A stretch of DNA of 24,761 bases, taken from Cylindrodendrum hubeiense (taxonomy: Eukaryota > Ascomycota > Sordariomycetes > Hypocreales > Nectriaceae). Each line of letters starts with the position of its first letter. The first letter of the stretch is position 1. Where the stretch lies: positions 1 to 24,761 of the forward strand of contig JAANBB010000525.1 of assembly GCA_014621425.1 (NCBI GenBank), written 5' to 3'. Shown in pieces: positions 9,992 to 18,327 of the stretch. A program made the position numbers and the translations under genes. The notes below the pieces were generated by a model, which did no database searches, was not told the DNA's origin, and was given only the letters and a program-made list of their open reading frames with translations.

Positions 9992-12044
9992 TTATTCAGG
10001 CTTCTCAGCAACCTTCTCAGCAACCTTCTCTTCTACCTTGGATTCAGGGGTAGGAGTCACTTCGGCCTTCTCTTCGACCTTCTCCTCAACCTTCTCCTCG
10101 GTCTTCTTATCAGCAACAGGAGCCTCAGCAACGGGAGCCTCGACAACGGGAGCCTCAGCAACGGGAGCCTCAGCAACGGGAGCCTCGGCAACAGGGGCCT
10201 CCTCAACCTTCTCCTCTTCGGCGGCGGCGGCTTCCTCGACCTTCTCCTCGGGAACAGAGACTCCATTGGTCTCAATCTCCTCGGGGACGGAAACGCCGTT
10301 GGTCTCAATTTCCTCGGGGACAGAAACACCGTTAGTCTCAATCTCCTCGGGGACAGAAACGCCATTGGTCTCAGCTTCAGGAACAGGATCCTCATCGTCA
10401 AAGACAATGGCGGCCTTGATGGCAGTCTTGTCCTTGATGCTCTCAAGGGCCTCGCCAAACTGCTCGAGCTTGAACGTCTTGTTCACAATGCCAGCGGTCT
10501 TGACCTTGCCGGAGTCGAGGTAATCAATGGTGGCAGCTGGACATTGAAGTTAGCACCAGAACCATAATGAGACCCGTTTTGGACTTACGGAACATGTAGG
10601 TCTCGGAGAAGGAGCCCAAAATGGTAATCTCGTCACCGAAAATCTTGGACGGGGGCCAGGACACCCGGTCGGCGTTGGAGTAGACACTAGAGTGGGATCA
10701 ATCAGCACCACCGTCACCATCACGAATACGAAGCCAAGACATACCCATAGACGACCAGAGTACCGCCTCGTCGGACGTAGTTGATGGAGTCCTCAAGAAT
10801 ACGGACCGAGCCAGTAGCCTCAACAACTGGGATTTTGTCAGCGCCAGGCTAACAGTCAACTTATTCACGACTTACCAATGTCGAAACCATAGGGGTTCTC
10901 AGCCCTCAGCTGAGCAAACTGCTTGGCGGGTTCAGATCGAGAGAGCTCCAGGTACTCATCAGCGGCCTCGAGGCTCTTGGCTAGGTCCAGCTTCAGACCG
11001 CCAGGAGCAGCAATGGTGACCTTGCAGCCACCGTTCTGTCGCAAGAGCTGGGCAAGCATCTGTGGCCCTGTTAGTGAATGGTATCGGGGAAGAAGAGTCA
11101 AGAGTAAAGGCATACCAGGCCAGTGGGGCCAGCACCGAACATGAGGACGTGTGATCCCAGCTTGGGGCGAATCTTCTCAAGACCATGGCACGCACAGGAG
11201 GCGGGCTCAAGGAGAGTGGCATCCACCCATGAGAGATTGTGGATCTTGAAGACCTTGGCCGCGGGATAGGCACAGTACTCGGCGAAGCCGCCGTTCATGG
11301 TGACACCGTGGGCATTGAACTAGAGCGGTCAGTCTCATGGTTGATAATTTCTTCGCCACCCTTGAATGAGAGAAGCAGGAGGTACTACTGACGTTCTCGC
11401 AGAGCAGAGGCTGTCCTCGCCTGCAGTAGAAGCACTCATTGCAGAGTTCACTGTTGTCAGCAGCGACGCGGTCACCAATGGCGAAACCCTTGACATCCTA
11501 TACACCGAGTCAGAGAAAGAAGCGAGAAGCACATGGTGTGAGCACCGACCTTGCCAACGGCTGCGACCAATCCGACAGTCTCGTGTCCGGGGATCAACGG
11601 GAACTTTGCGATGAATTCACCCTCGTGGATGTGCTAGTAGCACTGTCAGCCCCTGGCTTCTAAAGCGTGATAATTGTCATGAGTAATCACCAGATCTACC
11701 GTCACGGGTCAGCTACTTAAAGACCTTACTTGGCCGGGAAATGGATTCGACTTACCGGTTCCACACACACCGCAAGCCTTGACTTTTACGAGAACATCGT
11801 TGTCTCGCATCACTGGCAGCGGGACAGTCACAATAGAGAAATCCTCAGGCTTCTCATATCTGGACACGTGGGGGCCGACGTCAGCAATCAAATTTCGCAA
11901 AGGACCAAGTGGTCTTATGGCATTGAAGCGGAGCAGTCATGGGAATACAAACGTGGGGCGACCCTGATGGATAGATCGCCCACGTCTATATATCTAGGAT
12001 GCCCAGTGTATACTAGAAGGGCAGACGTACCTGAGAGCCTTCAT
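9992..12044 (-). CDS. Zinc-dependent medium-chain dehydrogenase, D-arabinitol dehydrogenase type, with a repeat-coded C-terminal tail
   Basis: Ten minus-strand exons: 12044-12031, 11859-11756, 11695-11691 (5 nt), 11633-11550, 11497-11393, 11319-11116, 11059-10876, 10826-10745, 10686-10589 and 10536-9992. They sum to 1425 nt, or 474 residues. The start [14 protein letters not shown] is split by intron 1. Visible features are the catalytic zinc site C37 (GVCGTD), H58-E59 (PGHE), structural zinc cysteines C88, C91, C94 and C102, and the nucleotide-binding turn FGAGPTG at 165-171. The wording ([50 protein letters not shown]) matches fungal D-arabinitol/polyol dehydrogenases, which oxidise polyols with NAD(P). 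Substrate and cofactor are inferred. The catalytic core ends near residue 339 (KAAIVF), the usual family length. The next 135 residues are acidic, Pro/Glu/Val/Ala-rich and largely built from repeats. No PTS1 signal is seen (ends EKPE). Confidence 0.9.
10113..10202 (-). repeat. 15-bp coding minisatellite, six copies, in the dehydrogenase tail
   Basis: Six contiguous 15-bp units at 10113-10127, 10128-10142, 10143-10157, 10158-10172, 10173-10187 and 10188-10202. On the plus strand each resembles GCAACGGGAGCCTCA. On the coding strand they give EAPVA-type pentapeptides, one unit reading EAPVV. The unit length is a multiple of three, so copy changes keep the frame. Confidence 0.93.
10244..10375 (-). 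repeat. 33-bp coding minisatellite, four copies, in the dehydrogenase tail
   Basis: Four contiguous 33-bp units at 10244-10276, 10277-10309, 10310-10342 and 10343-10375. They encode [11 protein letters not shown] three times, then a last copy that runs into EEKVEE. Most differences between units are single bases, largely at silent positions. This suggests fairly recent duplication with the peptide kept. Confidence 0.94.
11691..11695 (-). other. 5-nt microexon (exon 3) of the dehydrogenase gene
   Basis: The coding-strand bases ATCTG lie between an acceptor (GGTAG, intron 11696-11755) and a donor (GTGATT, intron 11634-11690). Each flanking intron has a CTGAC branch site. The microexon completes D40 and supplies L41 of the conserved GTDLHIHEGEF segment. 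It is also needed to keep frame: without it, exon 2 joined to exon 4 is out of frame. I found no other stretch in the 122-nt gap that fits. Confidence 0.85.
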
Positions 12045-12046
12045 TT

Positions 12047-12259
12047 CTGTGGGAAGAGAGACCATCTTGGCGGTTGCTTTGTGCCTAGGGGAGATCTAGG
12101 AGAAATGGATGGGGATCAAGAGGTGGAGGAGGGGATGGAAGGTGAGTAAGTGAGTAACGGATACGAGCCGCTGATCTTATGACGGATGCTGACGATGGAT
12201 GTTAGATGACAAAGGAAGAGGTGTCAAAGGGCTATAGGAAGCCGGGAGCCCAAGCTTAC
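12047..12259 (-). other. Putative 5' UTR intron of the dehydrogenase gene
   Basis: A strong acceptor (TTCCCACAG) sits two bases before the start codon at 12044. A good donor (GTAAGC) lies at 12259 on the minus strand. This would be a 213-nt leader intron. It is inferred from splice-site sequence only. Confidence 0.5.
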
Positions 12260-14519
12260 TGTGCCTCGAGGGTGAATGGTGGGAAACTTGGTGGGTGAAG
12301 CTGAGGGAGACCGGAGATGAAGGAGAAGAAGCGAGAACGAGAGGGTTTTGTCGAGGAGAGAGACGGAGATGGACGGAAGATGACTGAAAGGGAGCGGGTA
12401 TTTCAACACATGGGAGACCAAGCTGTCCCGAGGGGAAAGGGAAGCAGATGGGCCAGGACCCAGCCCCAGGGGCTCGCGCTCTGCCCACGCCTGCGACGTC
12501 GACCTGGCCACCGAGCCACCGAAGGCAAAAGGACGACATCCCGGGATTCCCAACAGGTGAAGCAGCCTCGATCTGCCCGCTCCAGACCGTCCCAAGGCCC
12601 TCCCAAGCGAGGGGTTCGTGCTGCTCCCCCCACCCACGGACGCTCCCCGGAGACGGCTACACCAGTAGCAGGTCAGCGATCAGAAGGCTGCCCAATGTTG
12701 GCATCCGCAGCGGGTGCTGGAAGCGGACATGTCACCTCATGAGAAGCTCAGGCCCTCTTCCCCAGGCCACCATGGCCATATCCCCTGATCCCTTCCCCAG
12801 CCCTCGGCCCTTTCGACCGCCGTCATGGGCGCGCAAAAGGGGAAAGGGGGCTTGCCGAGAATCCAGATTACGGGTATTCGTACGGTACCTGCCGACTCAA
12901 CAACATTGTGCTCCTGGGGCTGCATTCGCCCTCAAGAGCCGGCGTGTGTTTTGTCTTGGTTGCCGCACTTGCATGGGAGAGGCGAGCCTCCCACCTCGAC
13001 CCCCCGCACCGATGACGATGTAACTACATGGAGGAAGGTGGCGGATGGGTACGGCTGCAGCTCATCGAATATCCCATGGGGAAGTGCCTGGCTCGGATTC
13101 ACCGAGAAAGGGAAAAGGGAAAACGGCGACGGACAACGGGGAACAGACAACCGTCACCAACAAAGCCGGGAAACCCAGGCCACCAAACCCAGGCCACCCA
13201 ACCCAGGCCACCACTCGCACACTCCCCGGCCTCTCCCAAAGCGGTTGCACCAACATCACCACCCGAGCGGCCGTCGACCGTTGCCCGTTTGCTCCCAAAT
13301 AACCGGGCGATTCGACGTGGGTTGCTGTTCCCCGGCGCTGTGAGTGGCGCGGGACACGGTACCGCCACCCGCGAGCTGGACCCAGCTGGACCCAGCTGGT
13401 TGACGATATAAACCCGGGCGAGGTGAGCACCTTGGGCCACGGTACGTATCAAACAGTGGCTTCTCAGTGGCTTCTCCTTTTACCGAGTTTACGTGGATTG
13501 GCGACGTAACCTCAGCCTGCCCGTGTCGAGCTGGCCTGGTTGGTGGTCCGGTGCAGGGGTTGGCTTCCTCTCACCGAGAAACGTGCCGGCAGCCCATGTT
13601 GTAACCTGACCAAAACTGTGTTGAGGTGAGCTGTCGCCCGTTTTGGCGTTTGTTGCTGCGTCTGCATCATCACCGAGCAGCAGACCTACGCTGCAGTCAC
13701 CCGCGCCCGGAGTACAGCTCAACGAGCTGCAAGGTCGGCCAACAATTCACCGTCGACTCACCTTGGCAGACTGACCTTGGATGGCTTCCCAAATCCCGGG
13801 GTCGAAGAAAATGCCGACATGGCGATGAAACCATCGATCCCCGAATCCCCAAAATCATATGTAAAATACGGTCCCGGAACGGATCCGCGTCTTATCGCAT
13901 ACTGTGGTGGCTCCGCGAAAAAGAACGTGTTTAAACAGAGCATCTGACGTAAGAGTCAAACCACCCGCTCGATATCCATACTGTATTAGGAGATGCTCAA
14001 TTTGCGTCGAATTACCCCGAGCTTTACTACCGCCTTAAGCCTATCAATCAGGACCCTCGCCGCGGGCCCTTCACCTTGTTTTATCACCCCACGTCACTTC
14101 CAGAATATTCTCATACGCGAACCCTGCTCCTGCAAGCCTCAACAAGTATACAAGTACTGGGCCGTGCCCAGCTTACGGACGGACATGTTCCGAGGTGAGT
14201 GGCATCACGCATGGGCGCTCCTGCGGTAAAGTGGGTTTCCCGAAATGGCACTGGCATGTTTTGGCGTATTTGGCATGTCGTTCACATAAAGCTTGGCTTC
14301 TCACGCATTCCTGAGCAATTATTCTCGTTGACGGCAAAATTGACCTTTGATGCAAATGATTTCCGAGGATCTAACCCTCAAACTCCCACGGTGTCTCCCA
14401 CGCAACCTCTCTTACGAGCGGACCCATGGTGAAAATTTGCCCTCCGTTTTTAGAGTACATGTCGATACCGTTTCGCCATGCGTCTCAATTGTGTGACCAC
14501 CTAAAGGAAATGGTTTCGT
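12260..14519. other. Gene-poor region between the dehydrogenase and eS10 genes
   Basis: About 2.2 kb without a supportable gene. The 12260-12500 part should hold the dehydrogenase promoter; it is rich in C/G runs. A 14-bp tandem repeat lies at 13171-13212. The part near 14519 is the 3' flank of eS10. Open frames here overlap on both strands and resemble no family I know. Confidence 0.5.
13171..13212. repeat. 14-bp direct tandem repeat, three copies
   Basis: Units at 13171-13184, 13185-13198 and 13199-13212, reading AAACCCAGGCCACC with one change in the third. It is an intergenic minisatellite without spacers. Confidence 0.9.
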
Positions 14520-15138
14520 TTAAGAAGGGGGGGCAGCGCCACGGCCACGACCGAATCCACCACGGCTGATGATATTGTTAGCAGCTCGCACTTACACAAT
14601 TTAGTCTTCTGCGGGGTAGGGAAACTCACAACTGAGGAGCAAACTCGCCGGGAGCACCACCCTCCTTGCCCTCGCCAGCCTCGCGCCTTCGGTAACCGCC
14701 CTCACGGTCGCCACGGTCACCACCACGGCCACGGCCGCCAAAGGGCCTTCGCTCGCGCTCGCTCTCGCCGAGCATGCCACGGGGGGGAGCGTGGGATCGT
14801 TGTTGCTTGATGTGGGTGGCAGGAACGATCTCAGCGGGAAGGTGGAGCCATTCGCGGAGGTAGTCGAGACCCTCGGGGGTCAGGGTGTAGTAGTAGTACT
14901 GCCACGAGAACTGGGTCTTCACATAGCCTCGGGAGTTGAGGGACTGGCAAGCCTTGATGACGAACAAGTTCTTGGTGTCGATATCGGGGTGCTTGGGAAG
15001 GTTGAAGTCCTTCTGGGCGACGAGGACACCCTCACGGAAGAGGTACTGGCGGGATTGTCAGTCTCAGGCAATTCGTAACGTTCGTTCTTCGGTAATTACC
15101 TCGTGGATCTTCTTGCGGTCGGCCTTGGGGATCAACAT
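14520..15138 (-). CDS. rps10: 40S ribosomal protein eS10 (S10e)
   Basis: Three minus-strand exons: 15138-15100, 15045-14630 and 14565-14520. The introns are 15046-15099 (branch CTGAC) and 14566-14629 (branch GCTAAC). They sum to 501 nt, or 166 residues, the normal size for eS10. The N-terminus [20 protein letters not shown], followed by [35 protein letters not shown] and [16 protein letters not shown], is the S10/plectin winged-helix domain. The C-terminal tail is Arg/Gly-rich and ends [15 protein letters not shown]. The last intron falls within the codon for the F of this ending; without that exon the protein would stop early at APQL. eS10 sits in the head of the small ribosomal subunit near the mRNA entry side. 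It shares a 375-bp upstream region with the divergent Sde2 gene, which carries a telobox-like site. Confidence 0.97.
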
Positions 15139-15513
15139 CGTGGCGGTTGTACTGCTCGAGGGGCGATGTTGGAAGGTGGCAGTTTTCGGAGGGACGAAGT
15201 CAGATCTCGAAATGGATAACTTTTGTGGGCGGAAACCCTACATTGAAATTCGGCGTAGCGAAGTGGGGTGGCTTGTGCGGGCTGTGGCGGGCTAGTCACG
15301 TGCCGATAAGATACAACAGGGTATCTCAAGCTTGCGTGGCTGGTGCCTGTCTACTACGTAGTACGCATCCGATGAGGACCCGGTGGCTTAGCCGTGCATC
15401 CTAAGCGCGAACCTCCCAACCGAATCCTAGCAGAAGAAGACTTCGTCGCGCGTCAGATCAAACGTTTCCAACAACGACCTTTCCCCCTTAAATACCTTCC
15501 GTCCTGCGGCATC
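15139..15513. promoter_or_regulatory. Shared divergent promoter of eS10 (-) and Sde2 (+)
   Basis: A 375-bp spacer separates two start codons pointing away from each other, so both genes must start from here. It contains AAACCCTA at 15233-15240, a telobox-type motif. In fungi, ribosomal-protein promoters often carry AACCCT/TTAGGG elements bound by Tbf1-like factors. Binding here is inferred. Confidence 0.6.
15233..15240. promoter_or_regulatory. Telobox-like motif AAACCCTA
   Basis: An exact AAACCCTA lies 95 bp upstream of the eS10 start codon on its minus-strand side. Such motifs are typical of fungal ribosomal-protein promoters. With a single 8-mer the match could be chance, but the position is right. 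Confidence 0.5.
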
Positions 15514-16350
15514 ATGTCTCCTCGCAACTTGAACGTGCTGGTCACCAGCTTTGCGGGTCTTGGCCTGCCGCCTACTTTGGTCCTCCCGCTTCCCTCATCA
15601 ACTACCATCACCGAGTTACGAAACCAGATCGACGAACGATTGCCAACCACACAGTCAAGACTCATTATCACGACCATTTCAAACAAACAACTTCCTGCGG
15701 AATCAGATATTCCTATTTCCGACTACCTCTCAACCACCAAAGATGACTTCTTATCGTTGCGACTTGCCGTGCCGCTCTGCGGAGGCAAAGGTGGTTTCGG
15801 ATCCCAACTTCGAGCCGCTGGTGGCCGCATGTCATCAAGGAAGAAGAAGAACCAGGAAGATCATGGCTCCAGCCGAAATCTCGACGGCCGACGCCTGCGC
15901 ACCGTGAACGAGGCCAAGGCACTGGCGGAGTACCTCGCCATCAAACCCGAGATGGAAAAGAAGGAGAAGGAAAAGCGACGTGAACGATGGGAACAGATCG
16001 TTCAACTATCTGAGCAAAAGGAAGCTGAGATCAAGTCCGGAAGCAAGGGACGCATCGACGGAAAGTGGGTTGAGGACAAGGAAGAAAGCAGCGAGCGGAC
16101 CCGTGATGCAGTTCTGGCCGCCATGAAGGCCGGTAAATACAAGGACAACCTTCTGGGCACATCTCACGACTCCAATTCTACGCAGCCAAGCAACAACCAA
16201 TCCGGTTCTGACGAGGAGAAGGGCACTTCGTCTCAGGAGTCGACGCCTCCGCCAGATGAGAAGAAGCAGGAAAAGGGAAAGGCGAGGACATTCTTTGGAT
16301 TTGATGAGGATGATGAGTTTATGAGTTCAGACGACGATGCTGAGAACTAG
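15514..16350 (+). CDS. sde2: Sde2-like protein: ubiquitin-fold precursor acting in splicing and genome stability
   Basis: A single exon of 278 residues. Residues 5-87 form a ubiquitin-like fold, ending in the processing site [24 protein letters not shown]. In the known family (fission yeast and human Sde2) a deubiquitinase cuts after the double Gly, here between G91 and K92 (K92 codon 15787-15789). The freed C-terminal part, with Lys at its new N-terminus, joins the spliceosome and helps splice selected introns; it is later degraded through the N-degron route. Next come a Lys/Glu-rich helical stretch (about 140-190) with [20 protein letters not shown], a low-complexity Ser/Asn/Pro region, and an acidic end with [16 protein letters not shown]. 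The ATG at 15514 was chosen because the fold begins at once. An in-frame GTG at 15394 only adds unstructured residues. No intron is needed. Confidence 0.93.
   Translation: MSPRNLNVLVTSFAGLGLPPTLVLPLPSSTTITELRNQIDERLPTTQSRLIITTISNKQLPAESDIPISDYLSTTKDDFLSLRLAVPLCGGKGGFGSQLRAAGGRMSSRKKKNQEDHGSSRNLDGRRLRTVNEAKALAEYLAIKPEMEKKEKEKRRERWEQIVQLSEQKEAEIKSGSKGRIDGKWVEDKEESSERTRDAVLAAMKAGKYKDNLLGTSHDSNSTQPSNNQSGSDEEKGTSSQESTPPPDEKKQEKGKARTFFGFDEDDEFMSSDDDAEN
15787..15789 (+). other. Predicted Sde2 cleavage point, K92 codon after GG
   Basis: The codons GGA GGC at 15781-15786 give the diglycine and AAA at 15787-15789 gives the Lys expected to become the N-terminus of mature Sde2-C. This follows from the invariant GGKGG motif of the family. 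Confidence 0.85.
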
Positions 16351-16751
16351 TGATGGATTGGAGGAGACGGTGTCGGGATTTTGGTCATTAATCATGAGAG
16401 GGCGGGTCAAACCGGCGACAGGTCAAGCCGGCCAATAGCGACCGGCATTTTTGGGATTACGGCGCAAGGGACCCTGGGTGGTTTAACAGTTTGGAATAGC
16501 CAGCGCTTCCGATGAATAGTTCACATGATACCAACCATGTTTTTGCAGGAGCACACATGACCCGATGCATCCACTTTAGGCTTACAGTCAGGCGGCTTTT
16601 GAGGCACAGTAGCACAGGCGTAACACAGGCGATAACGCAGTCAATGTCTTGGGGGTTGTCTACAGCTGGTTAAGCAAGTGGTACAATTGCAGCGCGTCTG
16701 CTCTGTCTCATCTATCAACTCCACTACTCCTCCAAATGCTACAGATCCATC
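16351..16751. other. Intergenic 3' region between Sde2 and cox12
   Basis: A 401-bp spacer between convergent genes. I see no ORF with family features and no tRNA-like structure. It presumably contains both 3' UTRs. Confidence 0.5.
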
Positions 16752-17298
16752 TTAAGCGTCCAGCTTGACGGGGAAGTTACCACCCTCTGTGCATTGCGTT
16801 AGTCATCGTCCCAATAGGCGGGTTTAGAGGGGTACATACCGCGCTGCTCGTCCCATCGTGTGTACCAGCCGGAGGGGCACAGGGAACGGTAGGCGTGCCA
16901 GAACTGCATGTCAATTAGCGACCGGAGGGTCAATTGGTGATGATTGTAGTCGTCGCGTACCTGGCGGCAAGGAGCAAAGTCCTCACCCTTGGCGTTGATG
17001 CACTTGTGGTAGTCGACGTAGTTTTGCCAGCAGTGCTTGGTCTGGTTCTGGTTCGGGAAGCGGGCGTCGGTGCCTAAGACATGTTAGATGGTCGATTCCA
17101 GGCGAGGAGGGCGCAATTGAGCGTCGCTCGGGCGGCGGATCGTCGTTGACGGTCGGTGTCGTGGGATATGCTTACCAGCTGCGCGGAATTGTTAGCCTCG
17201 GGATCAAGATCAGGTCATTTTTTTGACAGCGGGATTATCAGCATACCAGTGACGAACTTGAACGGCTTGGTGACAAGCTCCTGACCGTCGTCCGACAT
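16752..17298 (-). CDS. cox12: Cytochrome c oxidase subunit 6B (Cox12)
   Basis: Five minus-strand exons: 17298-17247, 17178-17176 (3 nt), 17073-16961, 16903-16840 and 16786-16752. They sum to 267 nt, or 88 residues. The product begins MSDDGQELVTKPFKFVT and ends NFPVKLDA. It carries the twin-cysteine coiled-coil motif C33-X9-C43 and C54-X10-C65, which is oxidised by the Mia40 pathway in the intermembrane space. Cox12 sits on the intermembrane-space face of complex IV near the Cox2 copper site. With the microexon the junction reads FVTAGTDARFP; without it, FVTGTDARFP, still in frame. I recall AG before the D-A-R-F-P segment in related fungi, which favours inclusion. Each of introns 1, 2 and 4 has a CTAAC branch site. 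Intron 3 has the weaker CTAAT. The gene diverges from the B12D protein gene. Confidence 0.95.
17176..17178 (-). other. 3-nt microexon (exon 2) of cox12
   Basis: The coding-strand bases CTG lie between a full acceptor (GCGCAG, intron 17179-17246, branch GCTAAC) and a good donor (GTAAGC, intron 17074-17175, branch TCTAAC, acceptor TCTTAG). Each flanking intron has its own complete set of signals, which argues for two splicing events rather than one 170-nt intron. Skipping would delete exactly one Ala. Confidence 0.75.
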
Positions 17299-17616
17299 CG
17301 TGAATTGATTGAGGAATTGGACTTGAAGAGGGGAGATTTCTCTGGGAAATGACGGCGCGAGATGGAGCTCGGTGCGTTGGATGGGAGGTTGATGCGTCGA
17401 CGTTGTCGGCTCGAATCAGGTGGTTCGATTCCGGAAGCTGGATGGCTGCCTGAGGCCGTCACGGGCCAATGGGGTAAGGCACCCACCACAATTGGTGGGT
17501 CTGATTGCAATTGCACATCAGATGTTCGGCCAACTCCAACCACTCCTTCCAAGGCGAACAATTTCCAATTGAATCATCACCTCTGGACCTCACACAGACC
17601 CTCCCCACTCATCAAG
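17299..17616. promoter_or_regulatory. Bidirectional promoter of cox12 (-) and the B12D/MLRQ gene (+)
   Basis: This 318-bp spacer separates the start codons of two mitochondrial respiratory genes. CCAAT pentamers occur at 17466-17470 and 17565-17569 on the plus strand, and at 17491-17495 on the minus strand. The last lies inside a perfect 7-bp inverted repeat (17482-17499). CCAAT is the binding site of the Hap/NF-Y complex, a known activator of fungal respiratory genes. Use of these copies is inferred. Confidence 0.6.
17482..17499. promoter_or_regulatory. Inverted repeat with embedded CCAAT box
   Basis: CCCACCA and TGGTGGG form a perfect 7-bp inverted repeat around a CAAT centre. It reads ATTGG on the plus strand, a CCAAT box on the minus strand. 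It sits roughly mid-way between the two divergent start codons. Confidence 0.6.
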
Positions 17617-18091
17617 ATGCGTTCCACCGCCGCTCTCCGTATGTTCAGGCAGACGCCTCGCATGCTGCGACCCGTTCCCGTGAGTACAATCCATCGCCCT
17701 CGGGCCTCGTTTGGGACGAGCACCGCTGACCGGATATCTTGCAGAAGGAGGACCAGGCTGGTACGTAGTCCAGAGCCCCATCGACACTCATCGAACGATT
17801 CGAAACACGACGACAACCAAGATCACTCAATGGGAAGCCAGCTAACCCGCATCAAGGCCACACCATCTCCCAGCGACTCCGAAAGCTCAAGCAGATCCCC
17901 CCGGAGCTGTACCCCCTCGGTAATGCGACCGCCGTCCCATTGAGTCTTTTCTTGTGCTAATTGCCCTCTCAGCCGTCGTCGTGGCCTTCGCCCTGGGCGC
18001 TGCCACCTACTCCATCAGCCGCAAGTTCCTTGTCGACAAGAACCTCCGTCTTGCGCGACAGGGCCCTTCCGCTCGTGCTGAGGAGCACTAA
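17617..18091 (+). CDS. B12D/MLRQ-family (NDUFA4-type) mitochondrial inner-membrane protein
   Basis: Four exons: 17617-17679, 17745-17760, 17857-17919 and 17973-18091, together 261 nt, or 86 residues. The first 21 residues are rich in Arg, Ser and Thr with no acidic residue, as in a mitochondrial targeting sequence. GHTISQRLRKLKQIPPELYPL is followed by one membrane helix, about residues 48-60 and onwards (AVVVAFALGAATYSISRKF). The protein ends in a short tail, SARAEEH. The RKLKQIPPELYPL...RKF pattern is that of the B12D family (NADH-ubiquinone reductase complex 1 MLRQ subunit), whose animal member NDUFA4 is now assigned to complex IV. Exon 2 is only 16 nt. Branch sites CGCTGAC, GCTAAC and GCTAAT support the introns. 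Its divergent partner cox12 also belongs to complex IV. Confidence 0.88.
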
Positions 18092-18327
18092 GCTTGTGCG
18101 CGGGGCCTCGGGAACCTGCCGGGATCGTCTGTCCATTAGCCATCAGGGAGCAGTGTTGTATATGTCAAGGAAGAAGAGCAGGATGTTCAATCAAGCATAA
18201 CTCTTGAAAATCTCTCGTGATATGTTTATAGCTCATGTCCACTGCCCAGTAAACGTGATTTCAATACCTCAAAACGCCCTCGCTATGCCAACGTACAAGT
18301 CAACACGAAGCCACAATTACTATTCCA

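Noticed and set aside
9962..10567. Long plus-strand open frames opposite the dehydrogenase tail (Leu/Ser/Asn-rich and Ser/Thr/Gly/Ala-rich)
   Set aside because: They are open only because the 15-bp and 33-bp repeats are multiples of three and lack stops in several frames. The minus-strand frame continues the dehydrogenase.
10844..10875. Possible extra coding sequence across dehydrogenase introns (alternative acceptor eight bases upstream of 11059 and others)
   Set aside because: The upstream acceptor in intron 6 would shift frame; the chosen one gives [16 protein letters not shown], matching the family.
11709..11900. Dehydrogenase N-terminus read straight upstream from RYEKPEDF (residues [12 protein letters not shown])
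   Set aside because: There is no ATG, and the sequence is intron: a CTGAC branch site and TCCAG acceptor lie there. A short exon coding for MKALR at 12031-12044 gives the proper start.
13171..13212. Tandem repeats considered as a CRISPR array
   Set aside because: Units abut without spacers and are only 14 bp. The same holds for the repeats at 6197 and 8373. These are minisatellites in a eukaryotic genome.
15394..15513. In-frame upstream extension of Sde2 from a GTG codon
   Set aside because: Not an ATG, and the added residues are not part of the ubiquitin-like fold, which begins directly after the ATG at 15514.
17422..17432. GGTTCGATTCC, a perfect match to the tRNA B-box, in the cox12/B12D promoter
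   Set aside because: The flanking bases do not form a T-arm stem (GGTGG does not pair with CCGGA) and no A-box or cloverleaf is found upstream. It is treated as coincidence.
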